From positions 310,001 through 374,000 of the forward strand of contig NZ_RBZU01000005.1 in assembly GCF_003628125.1 (NCBI RefSeq): a stretch of 64,000 nucleotides of DNA. The letters run 5' to 3'. Made by a program: the position numbers and the translations under genes. This document shows positions 1-10,271 of this stretch, in pieces. The stretch comes from Pararobbsia silviterrae (GTDB lineage Bacteria; Pseudomonadota; Gammaproteobacteria; Burkholderiales; Burkholderiaceae). Within the stretch, counting starts at the first letter, position 1, and every line of letters begins with the position of its first letter. The notes under the pieces were generated by a model, which was given only the letters and a program-made list of their open reading frames with translations, was not told the origin of the DNA and searched no databases.

Positions 1-93
1 CGTTCGGGCGACCCCCGGTTTACTGCGCCGGTATGCGCCGCTATAGTCAAAAACCCGGCAAACGCGCCTTTTTTCGCTGCGTCGAAAAGAGTT

Positions 94-102
94 TGCTAGA
101 AT
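94..102 (+). promoter_or_regulatory. Extended -10 promoter element of tig
   Basis: TGC-TAGAAT reads as an extended -10 element about 95 bases upstream of the trigger factor start. No good -35 hexamer sits 17 bases upstream, which is usual for extended -10 promoters. The assignment rests on the motif alone. Confidence 0.4.
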
Positions 103-198
103 ACCCGGCTTCATTCGACCACTGCGCTTTGCGCTGAGCCGACGGCCTGCAATCTCGCCGCATGTGCTCGGACAAGAACTTTCAGACTGGATGCATCC

Positions 199-1554
199 AT
201 GGCTAACGTTGTAGAAAATCTCGGCAAACTCGAACGGCGCGTCACGATTTCCCTCCCCAAGGAAGGCGTGCAGAAGGAAATCGACAATCGCATCAAGCAG
301 CTCGCGAAGAATGTGAAGATGCCGGGTTTCCGTCCGGGCAAGGTGCCGCTCAAGATGGTCGCGCAACAATATGCGGGCCAGGTCGAGGCTGAAGTCCTCA
401 GCGACAAGGTCGGCCGTGAATTCTTCGATATCAGCCGCGCCGAGAACCTCAAGGTCGCAGGCTCGCCGCGTTTCGCGTCGAAGGAAGGCGAACAATCGCC
501 CGACGCGTACGCATTCGATGCGACGTTCGAGATCTACCCCGAAGTCAAGATCGGCGACATCGCGACGGCCGAAGTCAGCCGCACGACGACCGATATTTCC
601 GACGCGGAAATCGACCGCACGCTCGACATCCTGCGCAAGCAGCGCGTGCACTACCACGTGCGCGGCGAAGCCGGTGAACACGGCGACGGCGGCACGGACC
701 TTGAAGCGAAGGAAGGCGATCGCGTGACGGTCGACTTCGTCGGCAAGATCGACGGCGTGGCGTTCGCCGGCGGTACGGCGGAAGACTTCGTGTTCGTGCT
801 CGGCGAAGGCCGCATGCTGCCCGAATTCGAAAAGGCCGCGCTCGGCCTCAAGCTCGGCGAATCGCGCGAATTCGATCTCGCGTTCCCCGAGGACTATCAC
901 GGCAAGGACGTCGCAGGTAAGACCGCGCAATTCACGGTCACGCTCAAGAAGGTCGAGTGGGCCCATCTGCCGGAAGTCGACGCTGAATTCGCGAAGTCGC
1001 TCGGCATCGCCGACGGCGACATCACGAAGATGCGCGGCGAGATCAAGGAAAACCTCGAGCGCGAAGCCAAGCGTCGCACGCAAGCCCTGCTGAAGAACCA
1101 GGTCATGGACGCGCTGCTCAAGATCAGCGAACTCGACGTGCCGAAGGCGCTCGTCGAACAGGATCAAGAGCGCCTCGTCGAGATGGCGCGTCGCGACCTC
1201 GAGCAACGTGGCGTGCCGAACGCCGCGCAAGCGCCGATTCCCGCCGAAATGTTCCGCGAGCAAGCCGAGCGTCGCGTGAAGCTCGGTCTCGTAATCGCCG
1301 AAGTCGTTCAACAGAACAATCTTCAAGCGAAGCCCGAGCAGATCCGCGCGGAAGTCGATGAATTCGCGAAGAGCTACGAAGATCCGAAGGAAGTCGTGCG
1401 TTGGTACTATTCGGACAAGCAGCGCCTGTCGGAAATGGAAGCATTCGTCGTCGAAAACAACGTCGTTGAATTCGTGACGGCGAAGGCGAAGGTGACCGAC
1501 AAGCAAGTCGCGTTCGAAGAGCTCGCGAGCGCCGCCGCGGCGCAACAGGCTTAA
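199..1554 (+). CDS. tig: Trigger factor, ribosome-associated chaperone
   Basis: The 451-residue product is a trigger factor, which binds the ribosome at the exit tunnel and shields nascent chains. The ribosome-binding signature GFRPGKVP is at residues 43-50. A central FKBP-type prolyl isomerase domain lies at about 170-260, and the rest forms the helical substrate-binding arms. Length is close to the E. coli protein (432), with a Gly/Asp-rich extension near residues 157-170 just before the FKBP domain. The ATG lies about 95 bases after an extended -10 motif. It heads the conserved order tig-clpP-clpX-lon but is separated from clpP by a terminator and 295 bases. Identification is secure. Confidence 0.98.
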   Translation: MANVVENLGKLERRVTISLPKEGVQKEIDNRIKQLAKNVKMPGFRPGKVPLKMVAQQYAGQVEAEVLSDKVGREFFDISRAENLKVAGSPRFASKEGEQSPDAYAFDATFEIYPEVKIGDIATAEVSRTTTDISDAEIDRTLDILRKQRVHYHVRGEAGEHGDGGTDLEAKEGDRVTVDFVGKIDGVAFAGGTAEDFVFVLGEGRMLPEFEKAALGLKLGESREFDLAFPEDYHGKDVAGKTAQFTVTLKKVEWAHLPEVDAEFAKSLGIADGDITKMRGEIKENLEREAKRRTQALLKNQVMDALLKISELDVPKALVEQDQERLVEMARRDLEQRGVPNAAQAPIPAEMFREQAERRVKLGLVIAEVVQQNNLQAKPEQIRAEVDEFAKSYEDPKEVVRWYYSDKQRLSEMEAFVVENNVVEFVTAKAKVTDKQVAFEELASAAAAQQA

Positions 1555-1603
1555 TCGCCCTGAGTTGCTTCGTGCGCGCCGTGTTTTGGCGCGCACCCCT
1601 GTC

Positions 1604-1635
1604 ATGCGCCGGATGTTCTCCGGCGCATTATTTTT
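1604..1635 (+). terminator. Rho-independent terminator after tig
   Basis: A 10-bp perfect stem (1604-1613 with 1619-1628) with a TGTTC loop is followed by TATTTTTAA. A second GC-rich hairpin (about 1572-1597) lies just before it. This would stop tig transcription and make clpP a separate unit. Confidence 0.8.
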
Positions 1636-1849
1636 AAGTGGCTGCCGTAAACGGTTGTATCAGACGTGTCGTTCCGGCCCGTCGCATTCGGACGCAAGCG
1701 GTGAATGGCTTGATTTTGCCGGGCCGCGGCGCATATAGGCGTGTGAATGCCTGCGGCGTGCCGGGCAGTGCGGCGCGTCCGTAACTTATGCGCACGGCAA
1801 ATTTGTCGTGTAACGTAGCGATGTAACTAGACAACCAAGGACTGCCTGC

Positions 1850-2515
1850 ATGACGTTCCGCGCCGATTTCGCATCCGGTTTTCCGCACTCGATGAATCGC
1901 CCCTCCGACGAAACGCCTGATCCCACGACGCTCGGCCTCGTGCCGATGGTGGTCGAGACGAGCGGTCGCGGCGAACGCGCGTATGACATTTATTCGCGCC
2001 TGCTCAAAGAGCGCATCGTGTTTCTCGTTGGCGAAGTCAACGATCAGACGGCCAATCTCGTCGTCGCGCAGTTGTTGTTCCTCGAGAGCGAGAATCCCGA
2101 CAAGGACATCAATTTCTATATCAACAGCCCGGGCGGCTCGGTGTCGGCGGGTCTGGCGATCTACGACACGATGCAGTTCATCAAGCCGCACGTGTCGACG
2201 CTCTGCATGGGTCTCGCGGCAAGCATGGGCGCATTCCTGCTCGCGGCTGGAGAAAAGGGCAAGCGCTTCGCGCTGCCGAACTCGCGGATCATGATTCACC
2301 AGCCGCTCGGCGGCGCACGCGGGCAGGCCTCGGACATCGAGATTCAAGCGCGCGAAATTCTGTATCTGCGCGAGCGGCTCAATCAGTTGCTCTCGCACCA
2401 TACGGGGCAGCCGGTCGAGCGTATCGCGCGCGACACGGACCGCGACAATTTCATGTCGGGCGACGACGCGGCCGCATACGGTCTGATCGACCAGGTCATC
2501 AATAAGCGGGCCTGA
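1850..2515 (+). CDS. clpP: ATP-dependent Clp protease proteolytic subunit
   Basis: This is the serine peptidase that forms the tetradecameric chamber of ClpXP and ClpAP in the cytoplasm. The 221 residues include the oxyanion-loop motif SPGGSVSAG (93-101) and a catalytic triad visible as Ser125 (AASMGAF), His150 (MIHQP) and Asp195 (ARDTDRD). The first 30 or so residues are the variable propeptide region; an internal Met15 is an alternative start. The terminator after tig implies its own promoter, which I could not place. clpX follows after 222 bases on the same strand, as in most proteobacteria. Confidence 0.97.
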   Translation: MTFRADFASGFPHSMNRPSDETPDPTTLGLVPMVVETSGRGERAYDIYSRLLKERIVFLVGEVNDQTANLVVAQLLFLESENPDKDINFYINSPGGSVSAGLAIYDTMQFIKPHVSTLCMGLAASMGAFLLAAGEKGKRFALPNSRIMIHQPLGGARGQASDIEIQAREILYLRERLNQLLSHHTGQPVERIARDTDRDNFMSGDDAAAYGLIDQVINKRA

Positions 2516-2737
2516 TCGCGGATATCGCGCAGCGGCTTGCCGGGCAACGATGTCTGCCTTGCGGGCCTGACTGTGCGACGCATCGGCGGCGCCGATGCGA
2601 TCGCGATGCCCTGTATTGCGCCCTTATTCGCATGGCCCATGCGTGTCACGATGACCGCACGGGCCGGCCGGCCTTGAATGTGTGCGTTCAATGAATCGGC
2701 GTATGATGTAGACGAGCGTCCTGAGGCGTAAATATTT

Positions 2738-4009
<1,272 letters not shown>

Positions 4010-4029
4010 CACGTCAGCGAGCTTGTCGG

Positions 4030-4066
4030 AAAAGCCGTTCATGGTGACGTGAACGGCTTTTTCCTT
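4030..4066 (+). terminator. Rho-independent terminator between clpX and lon
   Basis: A 12-bp perfect stem (4030-4041 with 4050-4061) is followed by a T-run. It separates clpX from lon, so lon needs its own promoter. Confidence 0.85.
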
Positions 4067-4108
4067 AGGTCGAAATATTTTTGTCGATAGATTTTTATCA
4101 ATTGGGTG

Positions 4109-4136
4109 CTTGAACTCCATAGGGATGGCCTCACTT
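4109..4136 (+). promoter_or_regulatory. Sigma32-type heat-shock promoter of lon
   Basis: CTTGAA (4109-4114), a 14-base spacer and CCTCACTT (4129-4136) match the sigma32 consensus CTTGAA-N13-17-CCCCATNT closely. The predicted start of transcription is about 30 bases before the chosen lon ATG. Lon is a classical heat-shock gene, which supports the reading. Confidence 0.65.
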
Positions 4137-4172
4137 GGTCACAAACAGATTCCACTTCATGGGGAAATGAAA

Positions 4173-6596
4173 ATGTCAGGAACCCAACTTTTGCCGCCGG
4201 AACGCATCACCTTGCCGCTGCTGCCGCTGCGCGATGTGGTTGTTTTTCCGCACATGGTGATTCCTCTGTTCGTCGGTCGCCCCAAGTCGATCAAGGCCCT
4301 CGAGACCGCGATGGAAGGCGGCAAGCACATCATGCTTGTCGCGCAGAAAACGGCCGCCAAGGATGAACCGACCGACAAGGACATGTACGAAGTCGGTTGC
4401 GTCGCGAACATTCTCCAGATGCTCAAGCTGCCCGACGGCACGGTCAAAGTGCTCGTCGAAGGGCTGCAGCGCGCGCGTACGCTGTCGATCGAGGACCAGG
4501 AGTCGCAGTTCTCGTGCGAAGTCATGCCGCTCGAACCCGATCAGGCCGACAGCGCCGAGACCGAGGCGCTGCGCCGTGCGATCGTTTCGCAGTTCGACCA
4601 GTACGTCAAACTCAACAAGAAGATTCCGCCCGAGATCCTGACGTCGCTGTCGGGCATCGATGAAGCGGGTCGTCTGGCCGATACGATTGCCGCGCATCTG
4701 CCGCTCAAGCTCGATCAGAAGCAACACATCCTCGAGATGCTGCCGGTTATCGAGCGTCTCGAACATCTGCTCGCGCAACTCGAAGCGGAAATCGACATCC
4801 TTCAGGTCGAGAAGCGCATCCGCGGCCGCGTCAAGCGCCAGATGGAGAAGAGCCAGCGCGAGTACTACCTCAACGAGCAGGTCAAGGCGATCCAGAAGGA
4901 GCTTGGCGAGGGCGAGGACGGTGCCGATCTCGAAGAACTCGAGAAGCGCATCACGGCCGCGCGCATGCCGAAGGAAGCCAAGAAGAAGGCCGATTCGGAG
5001 CTCAAGAAGCTCAAGCTGATGTCGCCGATGTCGGCCGAAGCGACGGTCGTGCGCAACTACATCGACACGCTGATCGGCTTGCCGTGGCGCAAGAAGAGCA
5101 AGGTCAACAACGATCTGTCGAACGCCGAGAAGGTGCTCGACGAGGACCACTTCGGTCTCGAGAAGGTCAAGGAACGGATCCTCGAATATCTCGCGGTCCA
5201 ACAACGCGTCGACAAGGTCAAGGCGCCGATTCTGTGCCTCGTCGGGCCTCCGGGCGTCGGCAAGACCTCGCTCGGCCAGTCGATCGCGCGTGCGACGAAC
5301 CGCAAGTTCGTGCGCATGGCGCTCGGCGGCGTGCGCGACGAAGCGGAGATTCGCGGCCATCGCCGGACCTATATCGGGTCGATGCCCGGCAAGATCCTGC
5401 AGAGCCTCACGAAGGTCGGCGTGCGCAATCCGCTGTTCCTGCTCGACGAAGTCGACAAGATGGGACAGGATTTCCGCGGCGATCCGTCGTCGGCGCTGCT
5501 CGAGGTGCTCGATCCCGAACAGAACCATACGTTCGCCGATCACTATGTCGAAGTCGACTTCGATCTGTCGGACGTGATGTTCGTGGCGACGTCGAACTCG
5601 CTCGATATTCCGCCGCCGCTGCTCGACCGGATGGAAGTCATTCGCCTCTCGGGCTATACCGAGGACGAGAAGGTCAGCATCGCGCAGCGGTATCTGCTGC
5701 CGAAGCAGAAGCGTAACAACGGCCTCAAGGATGGCGAGATCGACGTCACCGAAGAAGCGGTCCGCGACATCATTCGCTACTACACGCGCGAAGCGGGTGT
5801 GCGTTCGCTCGAACGCGAAGTGTCGAAGATCTGCCGCAAGGTCGTGAAGATGCTGCTGCTCAAGAAGGCCGACGGTTCGATCACGGTCGACGGCGGCAAT
5901 CTCGACACCTTCCTCGGCGTGCGCAAGTACGACTTCGGTCTCGCTGCGAAGCAAAACCAGGTCGGACAGGTCACGGGTCTCGCATGGACGGAGGTCGGCG
6001 GCGATCTGCTGACGATCGAAGCGGCGGTCATGCCGGGTAAGGGCAGCATTACGCGTACGGGTTCGCTCGGCGACGTGATGAAGGAATCGGTCGAGGCGGC
6101 GCGGTCGGTCGTGCGTTCGCGTGCGCGCCGGCTCGGTATCGCGGATGAGGCGTTCGAGAAGAAGGACATCCACATCCACGTGCCCGAAGGCGCGACGCCG
6201 AAGGACGGTCCGTCGGCGGGTATCGCGATGACGACGGCGCTCGTGTCGGCCCTCTCGGGGATCCCCGTGCGGGCGGATGTCGCGATGACCGGCGAAATCA
6301 CGCTGCGCGGCGAAGTGCTGCCGATCGGCGGTCTCAAGGAAAAGCTGCTGGCCGCGCACCGTGGCGGTATCAAGCTCGTGCTGATTCCTGAAGAGAACGT
6401 CAAGGATCTCGCCGAGATTCCGGACAACGTCAAGAACGCGATGGAAATCGTGCCGGTCCGCTGGATCGACAAGGTGCTCGAGCTCGCGCTCGAACGTCTG
6501 CCCGAGCCGCTGCCCGAAGACGAGGTCAAGGAAGAGGCGAAGGCGGCACCCGTCGCCGAATCCGGGACGGCGGCGTCCGACTTCATCAAGCACTGA
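4173..6596 (+). CDS. lon: ATP-dependent Lon protease
   Basis: Lon is a homohexameric AAA+ protease that degrades misfolded and short-lived regulatory proteins in the cytoplasm. From the ATG at 4173 the product is 807 residues. An N-terminal substrate-binding domain spans about 1-200, a coiled-coil region about 200-300, Walker A GPPGVGKT 358-365, and the Ser-Lys protease domain is at the end (Ser681 in DGPSAG, Lys724 in LKEKL). I chose 4173 because GGGG at 4161-4164 is well spaced as a ribosome site. The longer frame from a TTG at 4110 begins inside the heat-shock promoter and is not credible. An ATG at 4167 is a close alternative. Confidence 0.97.
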   Translation: MSGTQLLPPERITLPLLPLRDVVVFPHMVIPLFVGRPKSIKALETAMEGGKHIMLVAQKTAAKDEPTDKDMYEVGCVANILQMLKLPDGTVKVLVEGLQRARTLSIEDQESQFSCEVMPLEPDQADSAETEALRRAIVSQFDQYVKLNKKIPPEILTSLSGIDEAGRLADTIAAHLPLKLDQKQHILEMLPVIERLEHLLAQLEAEIDILQVEKRIRGRVKRQMEKSQREYYLNEQVKAIQKELGEGEDGADLEELEKRITAARMPKEAKKKADSELKKLKLMSPMSAEATVVRNYIDTLIGLPWRKKSKVNNDLSNAEKVLDEDHFGLEKVKERILEYLAVQQRVDKVKAPILCLVGPPGVGKTSLGQSIARATNRKFVRMALGGVRDEAEIRGHRRTYIGSMPGKILQSLTKVGVRNPLFLLDEVDKMGQDFRGDPSSALLEVLDPEQNHTFADHYVEVDFDLSDVMFVATSNSLDIPPPLLDRMEVIRLSGYTEDEKVSIAQRYLLPKQKRNNGLKDGEIDVTEEAVRDIIRYYTREAGVRSLEREVSKICRKVVKMLLLKKADGSITVDGGNLDTFLGVRKYDFGLAAKQNQVGQVTGLAWTEVGGDLLTIEAAVMPGKGSITRTGSLGDVMKESVEAARSVVRSRARRLGIADEAFEKKDIHIHVPEGATPKDGPSAGIAMTTALVSALSGIPVRADVAMTGEITLRGEVLPIGGLKEKLLAAHRGGIKLVLIPEENVKDLAEIPDNVKNAMEIVPVRWIDKVLELALERLPEPLPEDEVKEEAKAAPVAESGTAASDFIKH

Positions 6597-6620
6597 TTCG
6601 GGACGCTCCCGCAGTCATAC

Positions 6621-6651
6621 AAAACCGCGCTTCTGCGCGGTTTTTCTTTTT
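6621..6651 (+). terminator. Rho-independent terminator after lon
   Basis: AAAACCGCGC, a TTCT loop, and GCGCGGTTTT form a 10-bp stem that runs directly into a T-rich tract. It ends lon before the separately promoted hupB. Confidence 0.9.
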
Positions 6652-6783
6652 ACGCTGTCTTACGCATGACATATCCATTTGCGTCATCCGATCAAAAATA
6701 ATGCGTCAAGAATGCGCGAAAAGAAACGTAATAGGACAGTCTCCCGGAAGCCGCATGCGGCCTCGATCTAGGCGGAAACCCGC

Positions 6784-6813
6784 TTGACACAAGCGGTTTC
6801 AGACTTGTCTAAT
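6784..6813 (+). promoter_or_regulatory. Sigma70 promoter of hupB
   Basis: A perfect -35 TTGACA (6784-6789) and a -10 TCTAAT (6808-6813) are separated by 18 bases, about 100 bases upstream of hupB. This is one of the best sigma70 matches in the window and fits a highly expressed nucleoid protein. Confidence 0.7.
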
Positions 6814-6915
6814 TGATCGGCCGGCTTACTATCGCCGGACCATACTTCGACACACCGGACCAGTGTGTTTTTATATAAACCGAACTGCCCAATAAACAGA
6901 TTGAGAGGGCTTTAA

Positions 6916-7188
6916 ATGAATAAGACCGAGTTGATCGATCACATCGCATCGCAAGCCGATATTTCGAAGGCTGCGGCGGGGCGTGCGCTGGATGCGGTGA
7001 TCGTGGGCGTGACGTCGACCTTGAAGAAAGGCGGCACCGTGACGCTCGTGGGGTTTGGCACGTTTGCAGTCGGTAAGCGCACGGCGCGCGCGGGTCGCAA
7101 TCCGCGCACGGGTGAGACCATCAAGATCAAGGCCGCGAAGGTCCCGAAGTTTCGTCCTGGCAAAGCATTGAAGGATGCGCTAAACTAG
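6916..7188 (+). CDS. hupB: DNA-binding protein HU-beta
   Basis: HU is a small histone-like protein that bends and compacts DNA. The 90 residues start [11 protein letters not shown] and contain the family signature [22 protein letters not shown] in the DNA-gripping beta arm, with the tip proline in RNPRTG. Length is the usual 90. A GAGAGGG ribosome site precedes the ATG, and a strong sigma70 promoter lies upstream. The position between lon and the tRNA pair is the conserved betaproteobacterial arrangement. Confidence 0.98.
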   Translation: MNKTELIDHIASQADISKAAAGRALDAVIVGVTSTLKKGGTVTLVGFGTFAVGKRTARAGRNPRTGETIKIKAAKVPKFRPGKALKDALN

Positions 7189-7234
7189 CGAGCTCTTCGG
7201 CGCCGATGCATGTGCGCCGGAAAAGCGACGGAAC

Positions 7235-7310
7235 GGGCGCTTAGCTCAGTTGGTAGAGCGGAGCCCTTACAAGGCTTAGGTCGGGAGTTCGAGCCTCTCA
7301 GCGCCCACCA
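7235..7310 (+). tRNA. tRNA-Val (anticodon TAC)
   Basis: A complete 76-base cloverleaf with encoded CCA is visible. The acceptor arms GGGCGCT and AGCGCCC pair perfectly, the D stem is GCTC/GAGC, and the anticodon loop CTTACAA holds TAC. GTTCGAG marks the T loop. Confidence 0.97.
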
Positions 7311-7388
7311 GTTCTGTCGATTGCCGATCATGCGTGCGCCGTCTTCTCTGCGCGCCGCGAACGTGACGGCGAGCGTTCGAGTATGCGG

Positions 7389-7465
7389 GGAGTGGTAGTT
7401 CAGTTGGTTAGAATACCGGCCTGTCACGCCGGGGGTCGCGGGTTCGAGCCCCGTCCACTCCGCCA
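7389..7465 (+). tRNA. tRNA-Asp (anticodon GTC)
   Basis: A complete 77-base tRNA with encoded CCA. The acceptor arms GGAGTGG and CCACTCC pair, the anticodon loop CTGTCAC holds GTC, and the sequence follows the E. coli tRNA-Asp pattern nearly base for base. It lies 78 bases after tRNA-Val, probably in one transcript. Confidence 0.97.
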
Positions 7466-7473
7466 AAAATATG

Positions 7474-7506
7474 AAGACCCGTTGAGTTTCAACGGGTCTT
7501 TTCTTT
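7474..7506 (+). terminator. Rho-independent terminator after tRNA-Asp
   Basis: A perfect 12-bp stem (7474-7485 with 7489-7500) and a 3-base loop are followed by TTCTTTT. It closes the tRNA-Val/tRNA-Asp unit. Confidence 0.9.
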
Positions 7507-7603
7507 TGCGCGAACGCAGCGCGTATGGACGATGACTCGAGTCGGGCACGCGACACGCATGCATCGGCCATCTCGACCTCGACCGAGGCCGTTCGGTGAT
7601 GTC

Positions 7604-8008
7604 CTACCGGCTCGCGAGCGCGTTCGGCGTATCGAGCGCCTGGAGCGCGGCCCAGTCCGACACTTGCGACACGATCAAGCCGTCATCGCCGTCGACGAAG
7701 CGCGCGAAGTGTTCGCGAAGGTGGGCGCACGTCGTGTCGGCGCGGCGCAAGCACCAACTCGACTTCAGCATGCGACGGGCATTGAATCGCGCCAGCTCGT
7801 CGAGCAGCGGTTGATAATTCCGCTCCTTTCGCAAATCATATTCAACGAAGAAGAGTGCCGCGCTTTCCGCGCGCTGCGTGACCTTTTGCGTCAACGCGGA
7901 GCCGGCGATCGATTTGACGCCGGGGGCGCTTTTCGGATCGCGCAGTAACTTGCTCGCCGTTGTCGCGACGCGTTTCGTTGTGGTTTCGTTCGGTTTTTTG
8001 CTGGCCAT
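7604..8008 (-). CDS. Cas2/SinR-like ferredoxin-fold protein with basic N-terminal segment
   Basis: The 134-residue product has two parts. Residues 1-48 are Lys/Thr/Ala/Ser-rich with the segment KLLRDPKSAPGVKSIAGSAL. Residues 50-125 read like the small Cas2-related SinR family: a strand ending in VEYDLRK with Asp58, a YQPLLDEL helix, LKSSWCLR, then HLREHF and DGLIVSQV. Cas2 relatives are metal-dependent nucleases or toxin-like RNases, but SinR-type proteins have no assigned job. No cas1 or CRISPR repeats are present. It points toward the tRNA pair. A weak GAAAGA site precedes the start. Domain assignment comes from sequence feel, not a search, and function is unknown. Confidence 0.7.
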   Translation of the reverse strand: MASKKPNETTTKRVATTASKLLRDPKSAPGVKSIAGSALTQKVTQRAESAALFFVEYDLRKERNYQPLLDELARFNARRMLKSSWCLRRADTTCAHLREHFARFVDGDDGLIVSQVSDWAALQALDTPNALASR

Positions 8009-8528
8009 ATATCATCTTTCAGTCGTGAAAATAGAGTGCGATATAACAAAACGATGCAATGCCATTTGATCCCGAGCGGCTGCCCCATCCTCGGCGAACA
8101 AGCGACGCGCGCGGTCTGACAAGGCGATCTCGCACACGCAGCACAACACAATGTCCGGATGCGGCGGAAATCCGTCGACCCGCATGACCTGCTTGAATCG
8201 GACCTGCGCGAATTGCATGGGGCGCGCTTCAGCGAGCCGCGTTCGGTCAAGTGCGGCACGGTCATCGTATTTCGCAACGACTTGAATCGCGAGCGAAGAG
8301 GGATGATTGAATCTCAATGAAAATGAATCAGAGAGGCGATCGTCGCGGCGACGCGGATCAATCCGATGACCTGATGCGGGTGCGCGCGAGTCGGCAGCGC
8401 AAGCTGCACACCGCCTTCGTGCGCCGCGCGATATCATCGCGAGCTGCATGCCTATCGTGCGTGCAGATCGTGCATACCGCGCGTGCGCGTGCGGCGAATA
8501 CACTCTGCGAAACAAGGCGGGTTTATCG
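8009..8528. other. 520-bp stretch without a confident gene
   Basis: Between the Cas2-like gene (leftward) and mdlA (rightward) lies a divergent regulatory-sized gap. A leftward frame of 167 codons (8515-8012) ends 3 bases before the Cas2-like ATG, which looks operon-like, but its N-terminal half is Arg/Ala-rich as expected of a shadow frame and I recognise no family. It is recorded as doubtful. Confidence 0.4.
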
Positions 8529-10271
8529 ATGAGCTTATCTCGCTTGCTGGCGGGCTTTGTGCGCGAGCATTGGCGGTCCTACCTGCTGTCGGCGATCATG
8601 CTGTCCGGCGTCGCGGTCTTGAGCGTGCTGATTCCGCGCCGCGTCGGACACATCATCGATCAGCTCATCGCGCATCGTCTGAGCGGCACCGCGCTGTTGC
8701 CCGAACTCGCGTGGCTCTTCGGCATGGGGCTCGCGATCTATTTCCTGCGCGTCGGCTGGCGGCTGCATTTGTTCACCGCAGCCTACCGGCTCGGCGTGAC
8801 GTTGCGCACGCGGCTCTACGACACGCTCGCGAACCAGGGTGCAGGCTTCTATCACGGCCGCCGCACCGGCGATCTGATGGCGCGCGCGACCAACGATATC
8901 GATGCGATCGAAATGGCGGCCGGCGAAGCGCTGCTCGCCGGATTCGACGGCAGCATGACGCTGATCCTCGTCGTCACGATGATGACCGCCGGCATCGATT
9001 GGCGGCTCGGTCTCGCGGCGCTCGTGCCGTTCCCGTTCATGGCGTTCGGGTTCTGGCGCATTTCGAACCATATTCACCACGCGTGGCACGATTCGCTGGG
9101 CCGCTTCAGCGCCCTGAACAATCATGTTCAGGAGACGCTCAGCGGCGTGCGGACGATGCGCGCCCTCGGTCTTCAAGATCGCAATAGCCGCGAACTCGCG
9201 CGCCTCGCCGCGGGCGCGGCCCGCAGCAGTCTTCACGCCCAGCGCTGGGAAGCCGCGTTCGAGCCTGTCGTCGGTCTCTCGCTGACGGCGTCGACCGTCA
9301 TCACGCTCGGATTCGGCGGGTATCTCGTCTGGCACGACAGGCTCACGATCGGCTCGATGACGAGCTTCAGCATGTACCTCGGGCAACTGATCTGGCCGAT
9401 GTTCGCGGCGGGCTGGGTGTTGTCGTTGCTCGAACGCGGCCGCGCGGCCTGGGGGCGGCTCGGTCCCATTCTGGCCGAGCCGCCGAGCGTCGAGGATCGC
9501 GGCACGCGTGCGTCGATCGGCGCCGATGCGCTCGCGTTCGACCGCGTGAGCTTCACCTATCCCGAACAGGCCGCGCCCGCATTGGTCGAGGTGTCGCTCG
9601 CCTTGCCGCCCGGCCAGACGATCGGTCTCGTGGGACCGACCGGTTCGGGCAAGTCGACGCTGTTGCGTCTGTTACTGCGGCAGTATCCGTTGACGATGGG
9701 GATGATCGCCTGGGACGGGGTGTCGATCGACGAATACACGCTCGAGACCTTGCGCGGTGTCATGAGCTGGGTGCCCCAGGAGCCGTTTCTGTTTTCGGCA
9801 TCGGTCGCGGACAACATCTCGCTCGTCAAGCCGGATGCGACGCGCGCCGAAATCGAGCGCGTCGCGCGACTCGCGGCGGTTCACGACGACATCCTGCGCT
9901 TGCCGCTCGGCTACGACACGCCGGTCGGCGAAAAAGGCGTGGCGTTGTCGGGCGGTCAGCGTCAGCGCGTCGCGATCGCGCGCGCCTTGCTCGCCGATAC
10001 GCCGCTGCTGTTGCTCGACGACGCGCTCTCGGCCGTCGACACGCATACCGAGGCGCAGATCCTCGATCATCTGCGCGAGGCGCGCCGTGGCCGCTCGGTG
10101 GTCATCGTGAGCCACCGCTTGTCGGCTGTCGCCGACGCCGATCAGATCGCCGTGCTTCGCGAAGGCCGCGTCGCGGAGCAGGGCACGCATCGCGAACTCG
10201 TCGCGCACAGCGGCTGGTACGCGAGTCAATGGCGTTATCAGCAACTGGAGGCCAGCCTCGATGCCCTCTGA
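8529..10271 (+). CDS. mdlA: ABC exporter half-transporter MdlA-like
   Basis: This is a 580-residue fused membrane and ATPase half-transporter of the multidrug/lipid exporter type. Six transmembrane helices occupy about 1-310 and the ATPase domain follows, with Walker A GPTGSGKST (369-377) and signature LSGGQ (473-477). Walker B ends in Asp-Asp (LLLLDDALS) rather than Asp-Glu, the same feature as E. coli MdlA, so this subunit probably carries the weaker catalytic site. C-terminal YQQLEASLD also resembles MdlA. It overlaps mdlB by 11 bases, so the two are co-translated and form a heterodimer in the inner membrane. The substrate is not known. Confidence 0.88.
   Translation: MSLSRLLAGFVREHWRSYLLSAIMLSGVAVLSVLIPRRVGHIIDQLIAHRLSGTALLPELAWLFGMGLAIYFLRVGWRLHLFTAAYRLGVTLRTRLYDTLANQGAGFYHGRRTGDLMARATNDIDAIEMAAGEALLAGFDGSMTLILVVTMMTAGIDWRLGLAALVPFPFMAFGFWRISNHIHHAWHDSLGRFSALNNHVQETLSGVRTMRALGLQDRNSRELARLAAGAARSSLHAQRWEAAFEPVVGLSLTASTVITLGFGGYLVWHDRLTIGSMTSFSMYLGQLIWPMFAAGWVLSLLERGRAAWGRLGPILAEPPSVEDRGTRASIGADALAFDRVSFTYPEQAAPALVEVSLALPPGQTIGLVGPTGSGKSTLLRLLLRQYPLTMGMIAWDGVSIDEYTLETLRGVMSWVPQEPFLFSASVADNISLVKPDATRAEIERVARLAAVHDDILRLPLGYDTPVGEKGVALSGGQRQRVAIARALLADTPLLLLDDALSAVDTHTEAQILDHLREARRGRSVVIVSHRLSAVADADQIAVLREGRVAEQGTHRELVAHSGWYASQWRYQQLEASLDAL

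Noticed and set aside
4176-6593. Long open frame on the minus strand opposite lon (about 800 codons)
   Set aside because: Lon is certain on the plus strand. The minus frame is Arg/Asp/Leu-rich and has no recognisable motif, as expected when GC-rich third bases keep the antisense frame open.
8012-8515. 167-codon minus-strand frame ending just before the Cas2-like gene
   Set aside because: Operon-like spacing is interesting, but the N-terminal half is Arg/Ala-rich and no family is recognised. Kept only as a doubtful note.
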